From Sphingomonadaceae bacterium (lineage in GTDB: Bacteria; Pseudomonadota; Alphaproteobacteria; Sphingomonadales; Sphingomonadaceae), in assembly GCA_020446665.1 (NCBI GenBank), contig JAGREF010000170.1, positions 1 through 5,431 on the forward strand: a stretch of DNA of 5,431 nt, given 5' to 3'. A model generated the notes under the pieces. The model saw nothing but the letters and a program-made list of their open reading frames with translations. It did not search any database and was not told the origin of the DNA. Positions 1 to 5,228 of the stretch are shown here, in pieces; positions within the stretch are counted from its first letter, which is position 1, and each line of letters opens with the position of its first letter. The position numbers and the translations under genes were made by a program.

Positions 1-780
1 GTCAAGGCGCTGCGCGACACGATGCGGGCGGAAGGCATATCTGACAATGTCCCCATTGTGATGGCTGGCGGGGTCTGGTTCCTGCGGGAATGGGAAGACT
101 GGATTGGCAATCCGGAACTGGGGCAGATCGTCTTTCAGTTCGGCACACGGCCCTTGCTCACGCAGGAAAGCCCCATTCCGCAAGGCTGGAAGGATATGCT
201 GCGCAATCTGGAGCCTGGCGACGTGCTGCTGCACCGTTTCTCGCCCACCGGCTTTTACAGTTCAGCGGTGCGCAATCCGTTCCTGCGCAGTCTCGAGGCC
301 CGTTCCGAACGGCAAATTCCCTATTCAAAGGTCGAGGCTGGCGAACATACCGTCCAGCTCGACGTGGGGGTAAAAGGCAAGAACTTCTGGGTTACTGCGG
401 CTGACCGCGAACGGGCGCGAAGCTGGGCGGCACAGGGGCATGACAATGCGCTGAAAACGCCTGATGATACGCTGGTCTTCGTCAGCGCTGCCGAACGCGC
501 TGAAATCCGCAAGGATCAGGCAGATTGCATGGGTTGCCTGTCGCATTGCGGCTTTTCGTCATGGAAGGATCATGACGATTACACGACCGGGCGGCTCGCC
601 GATCCACGCAGCTTCTGTATTCAGAAGACGCTGCAGGACATTGCCCATGGCGGCGATGTGAACAAGAATTTGGCCTTTGCGGGCCATGCGGCATACCGCT
701 TCAAGCAGGACCCGTTCTATTCCAACAATTACACACCCAGCGTGAAGGAACTGGTTGACCGTATCCTGACCGGGGATTGA
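1..780 (+). CDS. Nitronate monooxygenase-like NAD(P)H/FMN oxidoreductase (5' partial)
   Basis: This is the C-terminal 259 residues of a flavin-dependent TIM-barrel oxidoreductase of the nitronate monooxygenase / 2-nitropropane dioxygenase family; the frame is open from base 1, so the start lies outside the window. The visible part begins near the end of the barrel. IVMAGGV (about residues 19-25) fits the phosphate-binding glycine loop that holds FMN, and FQFGTRPLLTQES (about 46-58) fits the family's GTRF...ES segment. About 200 residues follow, longer than the tail of a classical enzyme of this family. They carry CMGCLSHC (residues 176-183) and a fourth Cys at 206. Family members oxidise alkyl nitronates or act as less defined NAD(P)H:flavin or quinone reductases; the substrate cannot be read here. 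The gene converges on amt across a 41-bp gap. The family call is fairly sure, the precise activity is not. Confidence 0.8.
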   Translation, partial: VKALRDTMRAEGISDNVPIVMAGGVWFLREWEDWIGNPELGQIVFQFGTRPLLTQESPIPQGWKDMLRNLEPGDVLLHRFSPTGFYSSAVRNPFLRSLEARSERQIPYSKVEAGEHTVQLDVGVKGKNFWVTAADRERARSWAAQGHDNALKTPDDTLVFVSAAERAEIRKDQADCMGCLSHCGFSSWKDHDDYTTGRLADPRSFCIQKTLQDIAHGGDVNKNLAFAGHAAYRFKQDPFYSNNYTPSVKELVDRILTGD

Positions 781-782
781 GG

Positions 783-813
783 GGGAGAGCGGGCGCGGCG
801 TTGCCCGCTCCCC
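783..813. terminator. Convergent-gap hairpin, probable bidirectional terminator
   Basis: GAGCGGGC (787-794) pairs perfectly with GCCCGCTC (803-810) around an 8-nt loop. GGG at 783-785 can extend the stem with CCC at 811-813 if A786 is bulged out. The hairpin sits between the stop codons of the flavin oxidoreductase (780) and amt (822), where a shared terminator is expected. Neither side has a real T-run (only ATTT at 814-817), so it is not a textbook intrinsic terminator and may act with Rho or protect 3' ends. Confidence 0.55.
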
Positions 814-821
814 ATTTGGCC

Positions 822-2126
822 TCAGTCCAGTTCCCAGGCGCGTTCGCCATGGCTGGTGATGTCCAAGCCTTCGCGTTCCTCGTCCTCGCTCACCCGCATA
901 GGGAACAGCAGGGAAACAGCCAGCGCCAGAATAGCCGTGGCCACCGCTGACCAGAGTGCGACGAAGCCGACGGCGAGCAGCTGACCCATCAGCTGGCTGC
1001 TCATCCCCATACCCTCCGCGTACCCCGTACCGCCGAGCGACGGTGACAGGAACAGGCCCAGCAGGATAGAGCCGGTGATCCCGCCCATGCCATGAACCGC
1101 GAACACATCCAGCGAATCGTCAATGTGCCAGCGCTGTTTCACCAGCTGGATCGCGACGTAGCAGATCACGGCAGCCACGATGCCAAAGAGTATGGCGGCA
1201 CCCGGGGAAATGAAGCCTGCTGCCGGGGTCACCGTCGCAAGACCGGCGATGGCGCCGGTTGCGAAGCCTACGCTGGTCGGCTTGCCCACGGCGAAGCGTT
1301 CGATGAGGATCCACATCAGTGCCGCTGCGCTCGCTGCGGCATGAGTGTTAAGGATGGCGCTGGACGCATCATCGGTTGCGGCAAAAGCCGAACCGCCGTT
1401 GAAGCCGAACCAGCCAACCCAAAGCAATACAGCGCCCAGCATTGTCAGGGCGGGTGCATGCGGCAGCATCAGGGTTTTGGGAAAACCGTTGCGGCGCCCG
1501 AGTAGCAGGGCGACAACCAGCGCGGAAACGCCCGCGGTGGTATGAACCACGATCCCGCCCGCGAAATCGAGCACGCCGAAGCGTGTGGCCAGCCAGCCGC
1601 CACCCCATACCCAGTGCGCCACAGGCGCATAGACCACGACACCCCAAAGCGCGCAGAAACCGATCACCCAGCCGAACCGCGCGCGATCGACCCACGCCCC
1701 AACCATCAGCGCGGGGGTGATCGCGGCAAACGTGAGCTGGAACAGCGCGAAGGTGCTTTCCGGCAGGGTGGTGCCTTCGCGCACATTGCCCAGATTCGAT
1801 AGCATCAGCGCATTGCCGCCGCCCAGCCAGCCATTTGAGACCGCTCCGAAAGCGAGCGTGTAGCCCACCACGATCCACAGCAGTGATGCAATCGCGGCGA
1901 TTGCCCCGCATTGTACAAAAACGGAGAGGAAGCTCTTGGCGCGCACCAGGCCGCCATAGAACAGGCCCAGTCCGGGCAGTGTCATCAGCAGCACCAGCGC
2001 AGCCGATATCAGAATCCACGCGGTGTCGCCGCTGTCGCTTACGGCGGCAAGCGGATCCTGGGCAATGGCAGCGACTGGCACGGTTGCGGCAAACACCGCA
2101 GATGCGCGCAGGATGGTGCGAAGCAT
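822..2126 (-). CDS. amt: Ammonium transporter, Amt family
   Basis: A trimeric inner-membrane channel that moves ammonium/ammonia into the cell. I start it at the ATG at 2126 (434 residues) because GAGGGA lies 5 nt upstream and the protein then opens with a signal peptide (hydrophobic to about residue 20, likely cleavage near AIA-Q at 22-23), as in E. coli AmtB. Eleven membrane segments follow. Pore residues match AmtB: F133 and F242 (phenylalanine gate), W174 and S246 (external ammonium site), D187 in LDFAGG, and twin histidines H195 and H345. The family signature lies at about 187-212. The cytosolic tail MRVSEDEEREGLDITSHGER (about 410-429) is the segment that PII proteins (GlnK) bind, so post-translational control by PII is likely. 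No glnK adjoins it; the upstream same-strand gene is a dehydrogenase 91 bp away. One small oddity is GAWVDR (143-148), where family members usually have GAxAER. Confidence 0.96.
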   Translation of the reverse strand: MLRTILRASAVFAATVPVAAIAQDPLAAVSDSGDTAWILISAALVLLMTLPGLGLFYGGLVRAKSFLSVFVQCGAIAAIASLLWIVVGYTLAFGAVSNGWLGGGNALMLSNLGNVREGTTLPESTFALFQLTFAAITPALMVGAWVDRARFGWVIGFCALWGVVVYAPVAHWVWGGGWLATRFGVLDFAGGIVVHTTAGVSALVVALLLGRRNGFPKTLMLPHAPALTMLGAVLLWVGWFGFNGGSAFAATDDASSAILNTHAAASAAALMWILIERFAVGKPTSVGFATGAIAGLATVTPAAGFISPGAAILFGIVAAVICYVAIQLVKQRWHIDDSLDVFAVHGMGGITGSILLGLFLSPSLGGTGYAEGMGMSSQLMGQLLAVGFVALWSAVATAILALAVSLLFPMRVSEDEEREGLDITSHGERAWELD

Positions 2127-2131
2127 GATTT

Positions 2132-2137
2132 TCCCTC
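2132..2137 (-). promoter_or_regulatory. Ribosome binding site of amt
   Basis: The minus strand reads GAGGGA, 5 nt before the ATG at 2126, inside a purine-rich stretch (2131-2143). It is the clearest Shine-Dalgarno sequence in the window. It decides the start in favour of 2126 over the in-frame ATG at 2150, which would add eight residues before the signal peptide. Confidence 0.8.
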
Positions 2138-2143
2138 TCCCCC

Positions 2144-2159
2144 GGGGCACGGATGCCCC
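2144..2159 (-). promoter_or_regulatory. Hairpin in the amt leader
   Basis: On the minus strand GGGGCA (2159-2154) pairs perfectly with TGCCCC (2149-2144) around the tetraloop TCCG. The hairpin ends directly before the purine-rich ribosome binding region of amt. It has no T-run, so it is unlikely to end transcription from the upstream dehydrogenase. It could stabilise the leader or affect translation start. The structure is seen in the sequence; any regulatory role is inferred. Confidence 0.4.
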
Positions 2160-2174
2160 CTGATATTGCCCGCT

Positions 2175-2203
2175 CTCTAGGACAGGATTGCCGCTAAGGA
2201 CAA
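2175..2203 (-). promoter_or_regulatory. Candidate promoter of amt
   Basis: The minus strand has TTGTCC (2203-2198), a 17-bp spacer and CTAGAG (2180-2175), which resembles alphaproteobacterial housekeeping promoters (TTGAC and GCTANAWC elements). Transcription would begin near 2168, giving a leader of about 42 nt that contains the hairpin at 2144-2159. The promoter would make amt independent of the dehydrogenase gene. I found no sigma-54 -24/-12 pair here, although amt is often nitrogen-regulated. Confidence 0.4.
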
Positions 2204-2217
2204 GCCCGCTGTACGAT

Positions 2218-3237
2218 TCAGACGAGGCCTTCCAGCACCTGGTCGGGCGGGCGGTGGCCGTCCGCCCAGAAGCGGATATTGGCGATGACTTTTTCGCCTG
2301 ATGCTTCGCGCCCTTCCACCGTGGCGCTTCCGATATGCGGCGTGGTCATGACGTTGGGGTGAGCGAGCAGGCGCGGATCGACCGAAGGTTCATCAGGGAA
2401 CACGTCAAGCCCGGCGCCGATCAATGCGCCCTTGTGCAGCGCTTCGATGAGAGCTTCATGATCGAGCAGGTCTGCCCGGGCGGTGTTGACGAGGCATGAG
2501 CCGGGTTTCATCAACCTGATCCGCCGTGCGTCGATCAGTTGGCGCGTGTCCTTCGTCAACGGGCAATGCAGTGTCAGAATGTCGCACCGGGCGATCAGTT
2601 CGTCCAGTTCCTGGACAAATTCAGCGCCATGCATGTTTTCGACTGCGGCGGGCAGCGGGTGGCGGTTGTGGTAAATGATCTTCAGCCCGAAGGCGCGGGC
2701 CCGCTGCGCCACCGCCTGGCCGATCCGCCCCATGCCAACGATGCCCAGCACCTTGCCGCCGATTTGGCGACCGAGCAACGCAGAGGGTGCCCAGCCTGTC
2801 CATTCATTGCGGCGAACCAGTGCCACCCCTTCGCGCAGGCGGCGCGGGGTGCCGATGATCAGCGCCATTGTGAGGTCAGCGGTGTCATCCGTGAACACGC
2901 CAGGCGTGTTAGTGACGATGATCTTGCGGCGGTAAGCGGCGGCCAGATCGATATGTTCGGTGCCCGCTCCGAAATTGGCGATCAGGCCCAGCCGGTCCCC
3001 GGCATTTGCGATCATATGTGCATCGATCCGATCAGTGACCGTGGGAACCAGTACATCGCAATCCTGCATCGCGGCGATGATTTCATCCTGCGACAGAGGG
3101 CGATCTTCCGGATTGAGCACAACGTCGAACAATTCGCTCATCCGCGCTTCGACGGAGGGCAGAAGATGCCGCGTCACCACTACCTTGGGGCGCCCATGAG
3201 GGCGGTGCGCGAACCTGCTGTCAGAGACCACGGTCAT
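2218..3237 (-). CDS. D-2-hydroxyacid dehydrogenase (glyoxylate/hydroxypyruvate reductase type)
   Basis: A 339-residue cytosolic NAD(P)-dependent enzyme that interconverts 2-keto acids such as glyoxylate or hydroxypyruvate with D-2-hydroxy acids. The order is typical of the family: N-terminal substrate-binding half, NFGAGTEHID (88-97), dinucleotide-binding GMGRIG (168-173), then catalytic Arg254 in NTAR, Glu283 in DVFPDEP and His301 in TPHIGSA. After the second strand of the cofactor fold the sequence is YHNR (189-192) with no acidic residue, which suggests NADP(H) rather than NAD(H). No ACT or other regulatory domain follows, so it is unlikely to be a long-form SerA. The ATG at 3237 has only a weak GAAG upstream; I kept it because the conserved start of the fold (PKVVVTRHL) lies 17 residues in. 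The SH3-protein gene diverges from it, and amt follows downstream on the same strand. Substrate remains uncertain; D-glycerate dehydrogenase and D-3-phosphoglycerate dehydrogenase are alternative names for such genes. Confidence 0.9.
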   Translation of the reverse strand: MTVVSDSRFAHRPHGRPKVVVTRHLLPSVEARMSELFDVVLNPEDRPLSQDEIIAAMQDCDVLVPTVTDRIDAHMIANAGDRLGLIANFGAGTEHIDLAAAYRRKIIVTNTPGVFTDDTADLTMALIIGTPRRLREGVALVRRNEWTGWAPSALLGRQIGGKVLGIVGMGRIGQAVAQRARAFGLKIIYHNRHPLPAAVENMHGAEFVQELDELIARCDILTLHCPLTKDTRQLIDARRIRLMKPGSCLVNTARADLLDHEALIEALHKGALIGAGLDVFPDEPSVDPRLLAHPNVMTTPHIGSATVEGREASGEKVIANIRFWADGHRPPDQVLEGLV

Positions 3238-3305
3238 GGCTTCATCGCTTGGCGCTGGATTGGCTGGCGGTCAAGCGCGAGTTGCGGGAAATCCGCGAAG
3301 CCGGG

Positions 3306-3334
3306 TTGAAGTCCAGCGTGCGCAGGCGCTATGC
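3306..3334 (+). promoter_or_regulatory. Candidate promoter of the SH3 protein gene
   Basis: TTGAAG (3306-3311), a 17-bp spacer and CTATGC (3329-3334) resemble a housekeeping promoter. The -10 element ends 7 bp before the ATG at 3342, so the transcript would begin at or almost at the start codon and be leaderless. That fits the lack of a Shine-Dalgarno sequence before this ATG. A heptamer, TGCGCAG, occurs twice 13 bp apart (3319-3325 and 3332-3338) across the -10 region; its meaning is unknown. I found no comparable promoter for the divergent dehydrogenase in the 104-bp gap. Confidence 0.3.
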
Positions 3335-3341
3335 GCAGCCC

Positions 3342-3812
3342 ATGCTCAAACGCTGTGCAATCGCGATCCTTGTGACGATTTCCGGAATGGCTGCCCCGGT
3401 TGCCGCGCAGGATGCCGATGTGCCTTATTGGGCGTCGATCCGGGTGGATGAACTCAACATGCGCGTCGGGCCAAGTCCCACCTATCATATTGCCTGGGTT
3501 TTCCGGCGCGCAGACCTGCCGCTCAGGGTGCTGCGGCGCAAGGAAGGCTGGCGACTGGTCGAAGACCCGGACGGGGACAGGGGCTGGGTGGTTGCGCGCT
3601 TTCTCACGCGCAGCCGTACCGCGATTGTTTCCGGCAAGGAACCTGCTCCGTTACGGGAAACCGGCGAGGAGAGCGGACGCCTGCTGTGGAAAGCGGCCCC
3701 CGGTGTGGTTGGCAAGCTGGGTCAGTGCGAATCGGGCTGGTGCCGCTTCGATGTCGGGGGACGGGTCGGTTGGGCACCGCAGGACCGTCTGTGGGGGGCC
3801 GGCAATCCCTGA
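3342..3812 (+). CDS. Exported SH3-like domain protein (SH3_4 type)
   Basis: A 156-residue protein with an N-terminal signal peptide (MLKR, hydrophobic to about residue 20, likely cleavage near VAA-Q at 22-23), so it should be periplasmic. Two bacterial SH3-like repeats follow. The first (about 30-88) has LNMRVGPSPTYHIAWVFRR and closes with GWRLVEDPDGDRGWV. The second (about 94-150) is more divergent and closes with GWCRFDVGGRVGWAP. The first matches the SH3_4 family of alphaproteobacteria. Cys129 and Cys134 could form a disulfide bond. Such domains usually bind peptides or cell-wall material; no enzyme residues are visible and the function is unknown. I chose the ATG at 3342 because it gives a clean signal peptide. 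The frame is open back to a TTG at 3249, and a GTG at 3318 would add eight residues, so the start is not certain. The stop codon lies within the hairpin at 3795-3823. Confidence 0.85.
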   Translation: MLKRCAIAILVTISGMAAPVAAQDADVPYWASIRVDELNMRVGPSPTYHIAWVFRRADLPLRVLRRKEGWRLVEDPDGDRGWVVARFLTRSRTAIVSGKEPAPLRETGEESGRLLWKAAPGVVGKLGQCESGWCRFDVGGRVGWAPQDRLWGAGNP

Positions 3813-3823
3813 TTGCCGGCCCC
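3795..3823. terminator. Perfect 13-bp hairpin between convergent genes, probable bidirectional terminator
   Basis: GGGGCCGGCAATC (3795-3807) pairs perfectly with GATTGCCGGCCCC (3811-3823) around a 3-nt loop. The TGA of the SH3 gene (3810-3812) straddles the loop and right arm, and the thiolase stop codon (3831-3833) lies 7 bp beyond the right arm. Position and symmetry suit a terminator shared by both genes. There is no T-run on either strand, so Rho-independent termination of the classical kind is not assured. Confidence 0.65.
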
Positions 3824-3830
3824 GGCTAGC

Positions 3831-5027
3831 TCAGACCAGTTCGACCGCAACTGCTGTTGCTTCACCCCCGCCGATGCAAAGGCTGGCGACACCGCGCTTC
3901 TTGCCCTGCTGCTTCAGCGCATTGAGCAGGGTCACGATGATTCGCGTACCTGACGCACCGATCGGATGACCCAGAGCGGTCGCGCCGCCATTCACATTGA
4001 TCTTTTCGTGCGGGATGCCGAGGTCTTTCATCGCAAACATGGCGACGCAGGCGAAGGCTTCGTTCACTTCGAACAGGTCGACATCGTCAATCGTCCAACC
4101 CGCCTTTTCCAGCAGCTTGTTGACCGCACCGACCGGAGCCGTGGTGAAATCCTTGGGTTCCTGGGCATGAGCGGCCATCGCCACGACCCGCGCGACGGGA
4201 GCTAGCCCCCTGGCCTTGGCGACACTTTCGCGTGTGACGACGACTGCCGCCGCGCCATCCGAAATCGAGGAGGATGATGCAGCAGTGATGGTGCCGTCCT
4301 TTGCGAAGGCGGCGCGCAAGGTCGGAATCTTGTCAGGGCGGCCCTTGCCGGGCTGTTCGTCCGTATCCACAATCGTTTCGCCAGCGCGGCTGACGACCGT
4401 AACCGGCACGATTTCATCGGCAAAGGCCCCGCCGCCGATGGCCGCGTTGGCGCGGCGCAGCGATTCGATGGCGTAATCATCCTGCGCTTCGCGGGTCAGC
4501 TGATATTCATTGGCCGTGTCTTGCGCGAAAGTGCCCATCGCGCGCCCTGCGTCATACGCATCCTCCAGACCGTCGAGGAACATGTGGTCGTATGCCGTGT
4601 CATGGCCGATACGCGCACCGGTGCGATGTTTTTTCAGGAGATAGGGGGCATTCGTCATGCTCTCCATGCCGCCGGCCACCACCATGTCGACCGTGCCGCT
4701 GGCGAGCGCTTCGGCACCCATGATCACCGTCTGCATGCCCGATCCGCACACCTTGTTGACTGTGGTCGCCTGGACCGACTTGGGCAGACCGGCCTTGATA
4801 GCGGCCTGGCGGGCAGGGGCCTGGCCGAGCCCGGCAGGCAGGACGCAGCCCATATAGATGCGATCGATGTCCCCACCCTCGATCCCGGCCCGTTCAACCG
4901 CCGATTTGACCGCCGTGGCGCCCAGGTCGGTTGCGGCGACGTCAGAAAACACGCCCTGCATTCCGCCCATCGGCGTGCGGGCATAGGAGAGGATCACTAC
5001 GGGATCGCTGGCGGAAAAATGAGGCAT
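3831..5027 (-). CDS. Acetyl-CoA C-acetyltransferase (thiolase)
   Basis: A 398-residue thiolase that condenses two acetyl-CoA to acetoacetyl-CoA or runs the reverse cleavage; it serves ketone-body, polyhydroxybutyrate or fatty/branched-chain acid metabolism. All catalytic parts are present: nucleophile Cys94 in NKVCGSGM, NEAF at 322-325, His354 in GHPIGASG, and the second Cys384 in CIGGGEA. MVVAGGMESM (115-124) and the length fit the biosynthetic (type II, tetrameric) group, near mitochondrial ACAT1 and PhaA. The ATG at 5027 is chosen because DPVVILSYARTPMGG, the usual N-terminus, begins seven residues later; the in-frame ATG at 5099 would add 24 proline-rich, family-atypical residues and lies upstream of the candidate promoter's expected start site. 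Its ribosome binding site is weak. One oddity is TAASSSSISDGA (248-259), where relatives usually have Asn at position 251. No phaB or CoA-transferase gene is adjacent, so the pathway is open, and I give no symbol (phaA and atoB are both used for such genes). Confidence 0.94.
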   Translation of the reverse strand: MPHFSASDPVVILSYARTPMGGMQGVFSDVAATDLGATAVKSAVERAGIEGGDIDRIYMGCVLPAGLGQAPARQAAIKAGLPKSVQATTVNKVCGSGMQTVIMGAEALASGTVDMVVAGGMESMTNAPYLLKKHRTGARIGHDTAYDHMFLDGLEDAYDAGRAMGTFAQDTANEYQLTREAQDDYAIESLRRANAAIGGGAFADEIVPVTVVSRAGETIVDTDEQPGKGRPDKIPTLRAAFAKDGTITAASSSSISDGAAAVVVTRESVAKARGLAPVARVVAMAAHAQEPKDFTTAPVGAVNKLLEKAGWTIDDVDLFEVNEAFACVAMFAMKDLGIPHEKINVNGGATALGHPIGASGTRIIVTLLNALKQQGKKRGVASLCIGGGEATAVAVELV

Positions 5028-5060
5028 CGCATCTGTCTTTCGCTGATCGACTGGGGGTGG

Positions 5061-5076
5061 GGGCGAGCATTCGCCC
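5061..5076 (-). promoter_or_regulatory. Hairpin in the thiolase leader
   Basis: GGGCGA (5061-5066) pairs perfectly with TCGCCC (5071-5076) around a 4-nt loop, about 34 nt before the thiolase ATG. It lies inside the leader predicted from the candidate promoter at 5090-5118. The structure is short and may be incidental in GC-rich DNA; no function is claimed. Confidence 0.3.
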
Positions 5077-5089
5077 GTTGCGATTGTTC

Positions 5090-5118
5090 GCGTAGGCAAG
5101 ACTGGCCACCAAAATCAA
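5090..5118 (-). promoter_or_regulatory. Candidate promoter of the thiolase gene
   Basis: The minus strand carries TTGATT (5118-5113), a 17-bp spacer and CTACGC (5095-5090) preceded by GC, close to the alphaproteobacterial GCTANAWC -10 element. Transcription would start near 5083 and give a leader of about 55 nt. It lies back to back with the candidate nuoA promoter in the 201-bp divergent gap. Confidence 0.4.
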
Positions 5119-5166
5119 GTGCGCATGTTCAAAATCCGGCATTTCGTCGAAAAGCCCGCCACCCCC

Positions 5167-5194
5167 TTGCGCAGGCCAAGCCCCGCGACTAGGG
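5167..5194 (+). promoter_or_regulatory. Candidate promoter of nuoA
   Basis: TTGCGC (5167-5172), a 16-bp spacer and CTAGGG (5189-5194) form a plausible housekeeping promoter with the CTA core also seen before amt, the SH3 gene and the thiolase. The transcript would start near 5201, leaving about 28 nt before the TTG start of nuoA. If nuoA heads the nuo operon, this would drive complex I expression. Confidence 0.35.
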
Positions 5195-5228
5195 CGGGCC
5201 AATCCGTGGAACCAACCGAGTCAAACCC

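Noticed and set aside
1369..2019. A 216-codon minus-strand frame inside amt
   Set aside because: It is an out-of-frame shadow of the ammonium transporter; the Arg-rich translation has no membrane segments or known motif.
801..2175. Direct repeat TTGCCCGCTC at 801-810 and 2166-2175 flanking amt
   Set aside because: Only 10 bp long. Several 10-mer repeats are expected by chance in 5.4 kb, and the first copy is explained by the terminator hairpin arm.
2127..2217. Sigma-54 (-24/-12) promoter or NtrC site upstream of amt
   Set aside because: No TGGCAC-N5-TTGC-like pair or dyad of the NtrC type is present; a sigma-70-like candidate fits better.
2539..3309. A 256-codon open frame on the plus strand opposite the hydroxyacid dehydrogenase
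   Set aside because: It lies antisense to a gene with all catalytic motifs, and its translation (Cys-, Arg- and His-rich, no recognisable domain) is typical of a GC-rich shadow frame.
3824..3860. tRNA-like sequence: GGCTAGCTCAG followed by AGTTCGACC, resembling D-arm and T-arm boxes
   Set aside because: The two boxes are far too close together, with no anticodon arm or acceptor stem. The bases are the hairpin flank and the last codons of the thiolase.
5028..5099. Longer thiolase start at the ATG at 5099
   Set aside because: It would add 24 residues with a PPPP run not found in the family and would begin upstream of the predicted transcription start near 5083.
4521..5192. A 223-codon open frame on the plus strand opposite the thiolase and its upstream region
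   Set aside because: It is antisense to a well-supported thiolase and has a His/Arg-rich, domain-free translation; it also runs through both candidate promoters.
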